Notes: a model not told the origin generated them from the sequence alone. Shown: positions 44,341 through 56,685, counted from the stretch's first letter. The stretch: DNA of 64,000 nucleotides from Hyaloperonospora brassicae (GCA_947650285.1 CANTFL010000498.1:160119-224118); one strand, 5' to 3'. Numbers and translations: made by a program.

Positions 44341-45830
44341 GTAGCGGAACCTAATTTGAACAACGAATACAATGGGGGATTAATGAATATGGAGTACAAG
44401 TACCGTGCCGCAGGTGTGGCTGCAAATATATCACTAGCAGATGTAACGTATGCGGCAACACATCAAGAACGTCGACACGTTGATTGACAAATATTACACC
44501 GACAAACAAGATTGTGAGCGAAGTCAGGTCCGTTGGACTGCACCCCAGCCAAGCGAGATGCCGGATGAGCTGACTCAAAGAAATCGATATCGGATTCGAT
44601 CGATAATCTAACGCTTGTTGTATTCCTATGTTTGCCGCATACGGGGTATAAAAGTGTGACTTCTAATCTGAAACCTGGAGGGGTACTGACCGAGAAGGTG
44701 CTGCATGGGACGGCTTCATCGGACATGCCACTGACGTTTTCCCAGGATTTTGACGGGCAACACCCACGGAATCTCGATGTTACGACGACAGAGATCACGA
44801 TTACGTTTGGGAACACCATGTGCCTCGATGGTATGGTCGAAGGGTCTGTAACCCCGCACCCTACGCTGCTCAGTATGGATGTCATTGGAATGGTCAGGCG
44901 CTGCACTGAAATACGACAGGATAAACTAAAGGAAGTGAGATCTACTGATGCGCCCACGTTCCATCTGGCCAGTTGCAACCATACTTCGAAACATTTATAA
45001 TTAAGTACAAAGGTGACCAGCGTAAGATATCTCATACGACTGTCGGTCGATCGACGGTATATGCCACGACCATAGAAGGAACCTTTTGGGACGTGGAGGT
45101 AGTGCCAGTGAAGCAGTCGCATCATAGTTGATCCTACCACTATGATCCCCATGATCTTGAAGATGGAAATCCTAGGCGACCACCAATGGCTACTGCTGAG
45201 ACCACGCCAAGTAGCGTAATTAAGACGCAGAGGTTACAAGTATCGGCAACCAGCGACTTAAAGTAATTTAATGTTCGAGACAGAGACGACGACCCAGCTA
45301 TGGGCTAAATAGGCAAGGTCAAGTCCGCACTCTTGCGTGACCAAGCCTCTGGTGTTGAGAAGTGCCTAGTGTTTGGCGACCTGCTCACGGGACCGGCGCT
45401 GAACAGGTACAGCCAGCTGAGCCAATCAACTCGTTGTAAACGGGAGCCCATATTGGAAATATTCATGATCTAATATGGAGTACATGAAGTATAAACTAGT
45501 CGACAATAGTATTTTGCGAGGAAACAATAGAACGAGACTCCGTTATGTATCTATATCGGCTGTATGTAGCGGCATTCCGAGATAATATCTCGATCTGAAA
45601 GGAGACGCCAGCTATGAGACGCGAGCATGTGAAGCAATTCATTGAAACGCTGGCCATCATGATTTGGCCAAGTAGTTAAATTTCCGATTCCAGCGGAGCT
45701 GTCTAAGGCGATTGAGGTAGAGTTTTATGCGTCGTCAGGCGCTATACCAGTACCTTCAGGGGTACTTCAAGTCCCGCGAAACGTCCCCTAGCCATCTCGA
45801 AAGATCCGCGTACATAAGTCGCGGTCCGAT
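44340..45830 (+). pseudogene. Family C Ty3/gypsy gag relic
   Basis: A degraded Gag in several frames. Near 45320-45480 the pattern KVKSALLRDQASGVEKCLVF, GDLLTGPALNRYSQLSQSTR matches the capsid domain of oomycete gypsy elements, followed by patches of RQYYHARK-like and EHVEHFIETL-like sequence with stops. The family differs from A and B. No pol for it was found in the window. Confidence 0.5.
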
Positions 45831-46400
45831 CTTTCATGGAACACTTCCGCACTCCTGATACTTATGATCAGACCTTACGAGCTACGAGAGCGTGCAAGAT
45901 TCCAGACACCGCATCTGATGCGATGGAGTCCGTTGCGGTGCCGGATACCACCAAACAAACTTCGGAGAACACATCTGCGATATGTACATGGGTCATACAG
46001 CATAAAGTCATGGCTTTACTACCGGCTACTATGCCAGTTGGGCCAAACATCCAAACCACGTGGATCTATTGTTGTGCGTTGGACATACCAGCGCTTGTCA
46101 GTAAACTGCCGAATCCGGTTCCTAACCTTTCCCGATGCCGGGTGACACCCTGAGATCTTTTGAAAAGGCCATCACCATTGAGTCTAAACTGGATGCGATC
46201 CGGTAATACACCACACACACACACGGTTGAGAAACTTCAAAAGCTGTGCAAGGGTTGAGCCGCGAAGGCGGACAGGCAACCTGGACAGAATATATGAAAA
46301 CGACTGAAAATATCCAGCGGTGAAAACTAACCAGTAAACTACAGCTCAAGTGACTGTGTGCGAATATTGTCGAACCGCTTGCTTACCTGGATTTTTGGGG
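45831..46400. other. No gene recognised
   Basis: Two overlapping short plus-strand frames (45836-46153) without known motifs. It lies between the family C relic and the LINE L1 5' part. Confidence 0.35.
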
Positions 46401-48720
46401 ATCTCGTATTGTCCTATGTGGCTTACTGCCACATTTCGCACCCGTTATTGAACAGACAAACGTGGTGATGCGCAAATCAAGGCTGTTCTCTACCGCCCGA
46501 CCATAGAGGTGAGCGCGTCATCCTTCAGCATAATATGCAGACCTGCCATCTAGCGACCATTACTTGTAGTTATCGACCGGGATGGTCAATTTCTGGAACG
46601 TATGTGATGAGGGCGTCTCGGGTGAGCTACGAGTTGAATCATCTCGGAGTGTATAAGCCGATCTTTTTCAATACAGCAGAACAACTTCGTACGATCGACG
46701 GGACTGAGATTTGTCCATTTCCACTTACTAATACCAGCATTCCCGATTTCATCGTAGACTTCAGTCGAAGACGTCCCCGCAGCCATGCAAAAACAGCATC
46801 AGTCTTCATTCGCAGATGTCGCAGGATCCCCCAATCACCCGGAACGCTGCGCAACATGATTTCGGCAATTTTGGTATTGCGAAGCAAAGGGATCTATTGT
46901 TATGGTCTTGCTACCGGAAACGCGGGAAATCTTAGTGAGTCGGCTGCTATCTAAAATCTGTACAACCACTCATGGATATTCTTGAATAAGCCCGTACGCT
47001 TGTTGTGAACGGGGTGCGAGTACTCTCGTGTAGAAGTGGCTATTCAATTGAACCGCTACTCATCGCTTACATTTTTGTATCCGTGGCACGAGAAGCATTT
47101 TACATATTACTGGATAGACGTTTGAATTGCTAATTCAAGCGAAAGCTTTGTTCTTCTCAACGATTTGGCTAGATTGATAATACTGATCGATGTGTATTTT
47201 TTCGAGAGACTTCTGCATCATCTGTAGAAATACGACTGACCCCTGTTGTAGTCTTGGACTTCAACTGCACTTTGGAGCCGCAAATTGACCGTTTTTTTTG
47301 TATCGCCACCAGGCAGGTATAATTTCTTGACAGTGAAACGGCTTCTTGGGAGGGAGCAGCTGAGAGATGTACTGAAGATGCAATGGAGATAGTAGATGAG
47401 AAAAGGTCCATATCCGCTTTTCAGGCGGCGGCTAATACCTATTTCTACACGTTTTGAGGCGGTGTATAGGCTACTTCACGTCGTGATCGGTGGCAGGTGA
47501 GCTCACTACATGCTAATTGGATTTTTGACACTGACATGTCGATGTATGGTCCTGCAGCTGACCACAATGGAACAAGTATCCGGATCGGAGCGCCGCGTAA
47601 TGTTGAGCGAGTACGTATATCGAGGCGAGTTAATCCTGTTTCTGGATGTGCGCACAAGAACGCGAACATCAAAATTGTTGTGACCAATGATCTGGCACAT
47701 CTTCAAGATGACAAATCGATTGGTGCTACGACGTCGGACTATGATGGACCCCGTAGATTGGCGAATTGGTGGGATGAATAGAAGACTGTGGTCCGCAAAG
47801 TTCTGTGGCGGATACTAAAAACGCGCGCCGAGGTCTTACAGAAAGCTGTAGAAAGCAAGTGAGTCGTCTCTATGTCCGACAGGAGGAAGCTTTATTGGTG
47901 GCGCGTACTCCTCATACCTCACCAGCGGGGTCTCAAGAGCGATTTGATCAACCTAGCCCCGTCGATTCTCCAGCCACACTTCAACGTAATGTTGCGGAGT
48001 GTCAACGATTATGGTAGAGAACCAAGAGAGAGCATTTCCTCGTTCAGCACACATACTCTCCAGGCGCGAATTCACGACGTTTTACTCTGGAGTGTCCCAC
48101 AATTTCCAAGACTATACTATCGTTTTAATAGGTTGGATGCTACATCCGGGTCGAATCGTGCTCAGGCATTGGCTGATGAATGGCCGACAGCTGGGAGCTT
48201 ATGACTCTTTTTTTTGCTTGCCCCGACGCGACCGCCACCCTTCCTTCCCGCCCACCCCCACCGGACTGGGTTGATGACTTTGCTGTGACTTCAAGCAATG
48301 CTCCTGGCGATGTGAGTACTGGTTTGATGAAGATCAAACACGGGAAGGCCGCAGAACCTGATGAAATCAACAGCACTCTATGCAAAGATTACTTGGACGC
48401 GCTCGAGCCTGTTCTCGCTGCTTTGTTCACGATATGGTTCAAATGCAGCGTGTTACCGGCGTTGTTTGTCGAAGCGAATATTCAGTGTTTGAAGGAATCG
48501 TCGTCCTCCGCGTTGCCGCTCTGCATTTGCCCGATCGCGCTACTCAACAGCAACTACAATTTTCAAACCAATATTTTCTCGTTCGGGTGTAGCCGATGCT
48601 GTAGCATCTTGTTCTTCATGCTTAGGTTGTTTTTGTACTGCAGCGATCGATCCATACGCTCTTGAGATTTTGACGATGGTAAGCAAATAAGCAAACTTGG
48701 ACAGCGATCTGCATGGAGCC
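46400..48720 (+). pseudogene. LINE L1, 5' fragment: endonuclease and RT start
   Basis: An APE-type endonuclease is recognised from about 46960 on: LNRYSSLTFLYPWHEKHFTY, VVLDFNCTLEPQIDR (47248-47292, the GDFN block with Gly lost), then AADHNGTSIRI (47555) with the catalytic Asp-His pair. RT follows: MKIKHGKAAEPDEIN (48330), LPALFVEANIQCLKES, CPIALLNSNYN (motif 1), and ILTMVSK, ANLDSDLHGA at the B2 flank. Stops and frame changes are frequent. The 5' boundary is uncertain. The frame continues at 29541 beyond element B1. Confidence 0.75.
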
Positions 48721-49111
48721 TGAAACAGGGCACACTCTTGCGTGAACTTAACGCAAGGGTATCGGTGCCCCGATAGACGTACACAAGGCAAGCGAGGAAG
48801 AGTAGGTAAGGTAATTGCAGAACTGGTATATTAATATAATCTAGTCTTTTAACCACCGTCTCTCTCTTTGACTTAACTTAGTTATGCTAATATGACTGAT
48901 TGTATGGTGACGTCTCGTCACCACTCATTGCGCGTGTCTTGCGGCGATTGGTGGGTTGATATCATCAAGCTATCAACCAATGACAGACTCTTTGGTCGAC
49001 CCATCAATACCGCCACCATTGGTGATATTGTTAAAAGAATATTCAACTTCATATTCTGTATTGACACTTTCTTTAAAGTGACATTTCCATGTAACGGGCT
49101 GCCCCGTTACA
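48721..49111 (-). repeat. B2 3' LTR
   Basis: Most diverged of the four B LTRs (TGAAACAGGG at the outer end, GAAGAGTAGGTAAGG, ACCACCGTCTC). The PPT GGGGGG lies next to it (49112-49122 on the minus strand). Confidence 0.88.
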
Positions 49112-49241
49112 TCACCCCCCCTAACTGATAGTCACCGTGTGACTATCAAAAATATGGCGGTCACCCGTTGGCCACCATTGGGACAGGGAGCACTTGTTGG
49201 GTCCGTTCCATTCACTTTCCGCTTGACCTCGCATAGTTAAC

Positions 49242-50567
49242 ATGTCTATGCGAGGTGACTCAATACCTACACAGCCCGGTGCTGTGCCAGCCTCTGTGGC
49301 AGACGATTCGTAGTCTGCTGCTCCTTCTTGGCCTGCAGCAACAGGTGCTGCAGGTGAACGCGGTATCACACCGCGTGCGCATGATGACCTCGACGTAGAG
49401 GTCATCTACTCTGGCGAGTCAGACGTGTCTGACTCGGGCAATGCGCCAGAGGCGTCTCGTTCACCGGCGACGCCTCAGTGTTCGCCAAGGCCACTGCCGA
49501 ACGAACGGACTCGTAATTTGCATCACAGTCTGTTCGGCAGTGATGACGATGATCAGGGCGGTGAGGAATTTTAGTCCTTACCACCACCGGCTCGTGCGTC
49601 TTCGCACGAGCGTGATGACGATGGCGTGAGCCGTCGTCAATCTGGGAGCCGTGGTACCGACAAAGGTACCACTGTGAAGAGTGATGAGCCGAAGCCGTGG
49701 CGTTTGCCCGAACGGATCATCAATAGCTTGTACCACGAGACAAGCCAACACCATCGAATACCCTTATTCGATGCGACTGAGCTTCACGGCTTGAATTCCG
49801 GCGGGAAGAACTTTCGCGCGGAAGAAGAATTTTATCTCGATGTCTTTCTTAGACATCGATGGTACAACAGCAACCAAAAGCGTGACAAAGCATCGCTTTT
49901 GGCTGCGTGGAACGCGTTCGTCCAAAACGTAAAGAATTTTGGACGAGAAGGGTGGCTCAAGAAACTTTAGACGACACGTCTCAGGTTCGAAAGGAGAACG
50001 CCAACCGGTGCTAGGTACCGGTTGCATTGTTTATCGAGTGAGGCAGACATTCCTTGCCTCACATGGGGAGACCCTTGTGCGAGTTGTGTTGACAACTCGC
50101 AGCGTGCACATAGGGATGTGTATTCCCTAAGTTCGCCCTGGGGAAGGGCACACATCTCGGCTGAGATGCGTGACGCGATTGCTAACTTGCAATCCGTCTA
50201 CAAGCGCCTAGGGCGCGTTTTTACCGATGGGACACAGGACTCATCGGATGGGTCTCGTCATACTGACGGACGAGACCTTCAACATCCATCAACAGCTGAG
50301 GGCGGGGCTTCCAGCTGTTCCAAGAGGGTGGATACCCCCGCCACTGGACGAGGTAGCTCGTCCTTGATCCTGAATCGTCACGGTGATTCAAGATACGCTC
50401 CACTAGAAAGCGTTGATCACCGTGAGCATCCACCAAAGAATGTGGTGGAGGAGGAAAGACCTCCTCCAGAACCCCAGGCCCACCATCTCGACTCTTACGA
50501 GATGGAAGCGCAATCGATGAATTGCGCGATGACTCGAAGCACGAGCGCGACCGGCGCTACGTTTTGA
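49242..50567 (+). pseudogene. B2 antisense ORF, N-terminal and middle parts
   Basis: Same frame and same interruptions as in B1. Between 49500 and 49680 the two copies differ by many substitutions yet keep the frame (HHSLFGSDDDDQGGEEF, stop, SLPPPARASSHERDDDG). The KPWRLPERII block and the segment ending at 50567 are as in B1. Unknown function. Confidence 0.5.
50221..50436 (-). CDS. B2 chromodomain
   Basis: Same as in B1 apart from one residue near the end (SHR versus YHR). [11 protein letters not shown] and [15 protein letters not shown] are intact. Confidence 0.85.
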   Translation of the reverse strand: MVDAHGDQRFLVERILNHRDDSGSRTSYLVQWRGYPPSWNSWKPRPQLLMDVEGLVRQYDETHPMSPVSHR

Positions 50568-52828
50568 CTGATACCGTGCGGAAGAACCGCAAGGATCACG
50601 AGGCTGATCGGGCGAGAGATCGCGCCGATTATGCCACAGCGCAGCATCAGGTCGAGCGGGATGTCCGCTCCCTATTCGGCGAGCTGGCGACAGCTCGCGG
50701 GGAGATATCTCGGTTGAGTTCCGAGGTATCATATCTGCGCGACCAGACGGATCGTCTAGAGCGCGAACGCAAGAACGTGATGGATGTTCTTGAACGTAGG
50801 GGCTATCTTCATCGGAAGAAGAAGGCTCGTACTGACAGTACGGCCTGAGCCTCCCCACGTTAAACGTAGGATGCGTGCGCATCCTACGTGGCAATTCGAG
50901 TGTGTATGCATTGCCTTTGCGATGAAACACTCGAAACGGCCCAATGTATTTCGGCAGTAGTTTACTACTGCCGACACTAGTGACTGCATGTCCAGGTAAG
51001 TTTACCGTAGACAGTAGTACTAGGTCGTTAACCTTAAATGAAAGAACATTTGCTCTTCCATTCTTGTCTGCGTTCCGTTTCTGACGGTCCACCGCATTTG
51101 CGATGGAGTCCTGAACGAAACGGACTACGGCCTCTCGAGTCAGCAGGAATTTCTCTGCTGACTCTTTGTTTTGTCTTCCAGTGCGCTTCGTGCGCACTTC
51201 TAAGAGATCATTCTCTTCTTCAGCGAGGTTGTCTTCTTCCTCGATGGCATAATCGTTGACAATGCTAAATATACCAGCATCGTCGTCATCATCCGAGTCA
51301 ATAATAGCGATGACGCTAATATTGAGGTGATCTTATTCATCGATGTCGACTTGATCGACATCGGCATCATACGTGACGACGTTAGCGTCGACACGTGATA
51401 AGCAAGAGCCAAAACGGTTTTTGCTCGAGCGGGTCCCTTCCCCTTATCCAAGAGTCACACTCTAGACGGGTGGGCACACGTGGATGGCGTAGGCCATTCA
51501 CGTAAAACGGTGTGTGCTGTGTGGAAGCATGAACCGAATTATTGATGGCTAATTCCACCATGGGTAGGAATTTGCTCCAACTCGGAAACGAGTGGACATA
51601 TCCTCGAAGGATCTCTTCGAGGACACGGTTCGCACGTTCCGTCTGACCATCTGTTTCGGGATGGTCAGAAGTGGACATCTTCAATCGTGTTCCGAGAGAA
51701 CGGAACACGGTTTGCCAAAATGCCGCCGTGAACCGAGGGTCACGGTCGGATTCGAGTTCACGGGGTAACCCGTGGAGTCTAAAGACCGTGTCTAGAAAGA
51801 CACGCGCACAACCTTGAGCCTTGATGGACTCAGGGACAGCAGCAAGATGGTTATCTTGCTGAATCGGTCAACAAACACAAGAATACCATTATTCTTGTGA
51901 GCGTCTTCGGGAAACCCAAAGACGAAGTCCATTGCTACGTACTGCCAGCACTCTGTCGGAACAGGCAGAGGCTGTAATGGTGCACGGGATGAAGGGCTAG
52001 GCTTCACCCGTTGACAAACCTCGCAAGCACGTATGTACTTGCGTACGAACTGATACTGGCGGGGCCAGTAAAAGTCACGACTTACCGTGAGGTAAGTCTT
52101 TATTCTTCCACGATGGCCACCTGTTGGGGCATCGTGACACTCATACATGATGCGTAAACGCAAATCATTATGAGTGGGGACGACGACACGAGGCGTGTCG
52201 CCGTCAACGGCTGTATAATATACCAGTCCGTTAAGCGTTATGTACCGATCCGATGAGGATCGGTACAAAGCCGGTAAATCTTTCAATGATTTACTAGATG
52301 GATTCACCAGATGATCCATCAATCGCAGAAGATCCTTATCTTCTGCGTATGCCTTTCGTACGTCGTCACGTAAACTTGACGACGGAACACTGGCTGACAG
52401 TGTCGCAACAGTGGGCTTATCCATAATGTTGATTTGTGCGTCCGGCTCGAAATCGGGCCGGCGCGAGAGCGCATCAGCGACGACAGTTAGTCGTCCTGGA
52501 TTATACTCCACGGAGAAGTTATACTCCGCGAAGAGAGACAGCCACCTCGCCATCCTCTGCGAGAGGTGTGGGCAAATGACGCATGGTCGGTATACACGAT
52601 GAACGGTCTATCTCTCAAGAGATAGACGCGAAACTTAGCCAGTGCGTACTTCATGGCATTGAGTTCCTTGTCATGCACTGGGTAATTGCGCTCAGCTGCT
52701 TGCAGCTGCCGCGACTGATAACAGATGAAGCGCTCCGCGCCCTCTGCATCTAACTGCATTAACGCACAGCCGATTGCAAAATTGCTGGCGTCACAGACCA
52801 CATGAAAATGGTCTGTCCTGGTCTGCAA
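50403..52828 (-). pseudogene. B2 RNase H and integrase (frameshifted)
   Basis: Same domains and the same frame breaks as B1 (near 52545 and 51858). A further difference near 51440 joins the C-terminal part differently. Catalytic motifs MDFVFGFPEDAHKN and DHPETDGQTERANR are present. Confidence 0.85.
50522..50848 (+). CDS. B2 antisense coiled-coil ORF
   Basis: Identical to the B1 counterpart at protein level: a charged coiled-coil followed by a basic tail. It is opposite the integrase-chromodomain linker. It has no ATG of its own and is probably the C-terminal domain of the antisense gene. Confidence 0.5.
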   Translation: MRDDSKHERDRRYVLTDTVRKNRKDHEADRARDRADYATAQHQVERDVRSLFGELATARGEISRLSSEVSYLRDQTDRLERERKNVMDVLERRGYLHRKKKARTDSTA

Positions 52829-54149
52829 TTGCCAAGATCGGCGATTGCATCAAGCTTTGCTTGATACCCTCAAATGAACGCTGGCACTCAGCGTTCCATG
52901 ACCACTTGACATTTTTCTTGAGCAAACAAGAAAGATGAACCGTCATCTCGGCGTAGTTGCGCGAGTACTTGTGCAAGTACGCCGCTAGCCCAAGGAACTT
53001 CCTTAGTCCCTTGACATCGACTGGCACTGGCCAGTCGGTGATCGCCTTGATCTTTTCGGTATCAGGGCGTACGCCGTGTTTACCCACGATGCACCCAAGA
53101 AGTGGTATTTCGCTAGCCGCGAATATACACTTCTTGAGGTTGGCGTACAACTTATACTTGCGCATAAGTTGAAGAACCTGACGAACGTGAGTTCTGTGAA
53201 CTTCAACGTCCGTCTTTCCGTCCATAGCCCGGCTATGGACGAACACATCGTCGAAGTAACTCGGTGAGAAGTCTCGCACCGGTCTCAACAGATTTGTGAC
53301 ACATCTGTTGAATGTTGCAGGGGCATTTCTCAGCCCCTGTGGCATAACTAGCCACTCCCACAGCATCCAGCTGGGGGTAATCACTGCCGTGAACGGGATG
53401 TCCCGTTCACGCATGAGGATATGAAAGAATCCATTTATCAGATCGATGGACGAAAAGATGGTACGCTTTGACATACCATCTATGATTACGTCCTTCCTCG
53501 GTATCGGTGTCTGAGCCGGTACCGTTGCAGCATTCAACTTGTTGAATGCGTGCACTATCCGCCACCCTCCTGTGGCCTTTCGCACACATACGGTCGGAGA
53601 TCTGTGAGGGGATGTTGATTCCCTCACATGGCCCGCTGCTAAGCGATCGGCAAAGAACTTGTCGATCGCTAGCACCTGTTCACGAGGCAGTGGCCACTGC
53701 TTCATGACACAGTACTTCAAGCCCGGTTTGAGCTCGATCTCGTGTCGAGTGCCTTTGTCCTTAGGCAACTCGCAAGGTACGGATTCAGGGAACACATCCC
53801 TGAATTCGATCAAATCCTTATACAAAGGATTTGCCTGAAGTGACTCTCAGGATTGAGACGTGTATCGCTCAATCCGAGTCTTCTCATCGAGGACACTTTC
53901 GTCCATCGATGAGCTGCTGAGAACCCGTTCGTTCTCAGCAAATACTGTTGCCGACCGAATATCGGCCACATACTCATCCTCTGTGACGAGTATGCAGATC
54001 TGCTTGACTTTGCCACTACGCAGATCGCGCAAGAACCGTTTCGGTTCTAGCGTTGGCAACTGAGTTATCTCCGAAGTTGACTTCGGAGGCACAATCAGAT
54101 CAAGCGTATAAGCGCCTACGCTTGATCCGTCATTAACCAAGACGTTCAA
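52791..54149 (-). pseudogene. B2 reverse transcriptase with spacer (one stop)
   Basis: The same TGA as B1 lies between spacer and RT (53847-53849). YFDD is present. It has more amino-acid changes than expected between the copies in one stretch (about 53370-53460: SIDLINGFFHILMRERDIPF versus the B1 sequence), so a local conversion or mutation cluster is possible. Confidence 0.85.
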
Positions 54150-54307
54150 CGTCTCGGTTTTTTCCTGGGTTTTTGCTTCTACAGGTTGCTGAGGGCCTGA
54201 TCCTTCAGCAAGTGACTCTTGAGGAATTCCTTCCTCAAGTACGTGGGGACTTATTCCCTCGACGTCTTCTGACTGTGGCTGTGCAACAACAGTCAGGCAC
54301 CGATCCT

Positions 54308-55240
54308 CTACGGTCGACTCTCCAGTCGACCTAGGATTTTCATGTTGCCTCTTGGAGCGACAGATTTCTTTCTTCTAAGATGCTGCCCGCTAGGCATGCA
54401 TCCATGTTCCGGTCCACTCGACTTATTCGAGTGGTGGTCCTTCGGCGCAGCCTGTATATCTGTACAGCCGCTGGGAGCTTGCTCCACAGTGTAGTGATCA
54501 ACTACACTGTGATCTTGTGCAGTCGTGCTAACGACCGTACCGCAAGTGAGTCCATCGCAATCACTCGCAGAACATCCACACGCTTGTGGACGCTCCAAGA
54601 TGTTCATCAGATGGCCATCTGATGAACAAGCGGCAGGCATCTTCACGGATCGATGCTGCCAGCTCACCCTTGGCTCGTATTTTCTGAGCCAAGGTAATCC
54701 CAGGATGACATCAAAATTGTCATCCAGATCAAGTACGATGAAGTCATCATCGTACTGTTCGCCCTCTAACGTGTAGTGGATTCCTACTACACGTTTCTCA
54801 ACGGTTATCGATTCGCCTGTTGAAAGGCGCACCGTCATCCTTGTGAGGGGAATGTCGCGCTCAACGAACTTGAGCCTACGACCCTCTAATGACTGGCGTC
54901 GAACAAAATTGTTCGACGCCCCACAGTCTACTAGGGTACGAAGCGACAAATCGTTTGTCGCTTCCAACTTCAAGGTGATGAGCGAAACGTCATCACCAGG
55001 TGCAGAGACACACAATGATTGTGTATCCGGAGCAACTTTCGTCAAGAGATTTGCAAATTCTCTTGAGGTTGCTGGATCAGTAGGGCGCTCCGCCCCTACT
55101 GACCCCGACCATTTATTGAGGTCCTTCTCGCTGTTGCGGTTTCGCAACAGCGCTGGACCCACGCCCATTGCCCTTTCTGGCAAATGGTCGTCCATTTCGC
55201 TCAGTACTGTTTGGTACTGGGCGTGGAGCACTACACTCAT
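54308..55240 (-). CDS. B2 protease
   Basis: Same fold and LVDCGASNNFVRR active site as B1, within a 310-codon frame that overlaps the end of gag by 128 bases. The segment around residues 120-150 differs strongly between the copies (LEGRRLKFVERDIPLTRM here). It ends in its own stop at 54308 with a basic tail. Confidence 0.75.
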   Translation of the reverse strand: MSVVLHAQYQTVLSEMDDHLPERAMGVGPALLRNRNSEKDLNKWSGSVGAERPTDPATSREFANLLTKVAPDTQSLCVSAPGDDVSLITLKLEATNDLSLRTLVDCGASNNFVRRQSLEGRRLKFVERDIPLTRMTVRLSTGESITVEKRVVGIHYTLEGEQYDDDFIVLDLDDNFDVILGLPWLRKYEPRVSWQHRSVKMPAACSSDGHLMNILERPQACGCSASDCDGLTCGTVVSTTAQDHSVVDHYTVEQAPSGCTDIQAAPKDHHSNKSSGPEHGCMPSGQHLRRKKSVAPRGNMKILGRLESRP

Positions 55241-56249
55241 ATGCGTAGTGCCCTAACTTCTGACAGCGATTGCACCTCTGCAATCGATTGTTGTTTGAAG
55301 AGCGAGGTCTCTCGCTCTCAACATAGCAGAAGGCCATTGGTTCTGGACCTCCGATATCTTGTCGTCTTAGTGGACGATAAGAGTTTGAGCTAGCATGAGA
55401 CAGGATCATGCTAAAGTCTTCCTGTTCCGCGGCTGATATCTCTTCTTCAAGCGTATTCGTCTCAAGGTGGAACAGGTGGCTCCTGACGGGCCCTTCTGCG
55501 AGCCCTTGCATGAACACCGTGATCAACGTGTGTTCATGAACTGGGTTAGCAATTATACTACTCGCAAGGAGTCGTATATGTTGTGCGTAAGCGTGCACAT
55601 CACGCTTACCCTGCTTGAGTTTCAGGGGCTCTGAATGAGCCCTGAACTCAGCCCGTGTCGGCTCAAACGTTTGTCTGAGCCGGGACTTGAAGTCATCTAG
55701 CGACCTAAACACATGTGGGTCGCTACTCTCGAGCCCCAGGTACCAAGTTTTGGCACGCCCTGCCAAGTGGGTCTGAGCAAATGTGAGTTTCATTTCCTCA
55801 TCTTCGACGCGACGAGCCTTTAGGGCTCTGTCGAGTTCGACAAACCATAGTAACAGGGAGTCCTCCGGGACTCCACTGTACTTGGAAGTGTCAACCTTCA
55901 TGACTTCGGGACGACGCGCATGCGCCGTCCCGCCCACAGCAGCATGGAATTGCTGCTGTCTCAACAGCTCTGTCTGTTGAGCACCGAGTTCTCTCAACTG
56001 CTCGGCCTGTTGAGAGCCTTGCTGGTGAAGCAAGGCTACTTTCTCCATATCGGCGACAAGTTCTTGTTGAATGAACTGGGCGATAGCGGCATGTTGTTGG
56101 TCTCTGTCTAGAGACTCCAACATGGCGCTAACGACGAGCTCGCCTACAGTTGAACTCATTCGTTCTACCGCACCCCATTCGATGTCACTCAAATGGGTAA
56201 ACCCTTCACGCGTGGCGTGAAAGGTGTCTTCTTCATCCAACATGTTCAT
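55113..56249 (-). CDS. B2 gag
   Basis: An intact 378-residue Gag, near-identical to B1 up to QQR near the end, with the CCHC knuckle CNRCQKLGHYAYEC. It terminates at TAA (55115-55113). The slippery heptamer of B1 is changed to AATAAAT and one base is missing just upstream, so the frameshift signal is lost. Start at ATG 56249 as in B1. Confidence 0.9.
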   Translation of the reverse strand: MNMLDEEDTFHATREGFTHLSDIEWGAVERMSSTVGELVVSAMLESLDRDQQHAAIAQFIQQELVADMEKVALLHQQGSQQAEQLRELGAQQTELLRQQQFHAAVGGTAHARRPEVMKVDTSKYSGVPEDSLLLWFVELDRALKARRVEDEEMKLTFAQTHLAGRAKTWYLGLESSDPHVFRSLDDFKSRLRQTFEPTRAEFRAHSEPLKLKQGKRDVHAYAQHIRLLASSIIANPVHEHTLITVFMQGLAEGPVRSHLFHLETNTLEEEISAAEQEDFSMILSHASSNSYRPLRRQDIGGPEPMAFCYVESERPRSSNNNRLQRCNRCQKLGHYAYECSAPRPVPNSTERNGRPFARKGNGRGSSAVAKPQQREGPQ

Positions 56250-56293
56250 GTTGGATGTTGTGGTCCTTGGAAGGACTACAAAGTGCTACCAGG

Positions 56294-56685
56294 TGTAACG
56301 GGGTACACCCTTGCGTGAACTTAACGCAAGGGTTTCGGGTGCCCCGACGGACGTACACGAGGCAAGCGAGGAAGCGTAGGTAGGGTAAAAGTAGAACTGG
56401 TATATTAATATAATTAAGTCTTTAAACTACTGTCTCTTCGTTTGACTTAGTTTAATTATACTAATATAACTGAGTGTATGGTGACGTCTCGTCACCACTC
56501 ATTGCGCGCGTCTTGCGGCGATTGGTGGGTTGATGTCGTCAAGCTATCAACCAATGAGCAGACTCTTTGGTCGACCCATCAATATCACCACTTTGGTGAT
56601 ATTGTTAAAAGAATATTCAACTTCATATTCTTTATTGTCACTTTCCTTAAAGTGACAATTTCATGTAACGGGCTGCCCCGTTACA
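56294..56685 (-). repeat. B2 5' LTR (392 bp)
   Basis: TGTAACGGGG/CCCCGTTACA ends are perfect. The PBS TGGTAGCACTTTGTAG follows at 56291-56276 on the minus strand. Confidence 0.9.

Larger units (their letters stand above)
48721..56685 (-). mobile_element. Ty3/gypsy chromodomain retrotransposon B2
   Basis: A full-length element of 7,965 bp, same order as B1 and almost identical over the internal part. The left flank GAGCC equals the right flank of B1. The right flank CCATC resembles the left flank of B1 (ACATC). The LTRs (48721-49111, 56294-56685) differ from each other more than those of B1 do. Confidence 0.92.
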
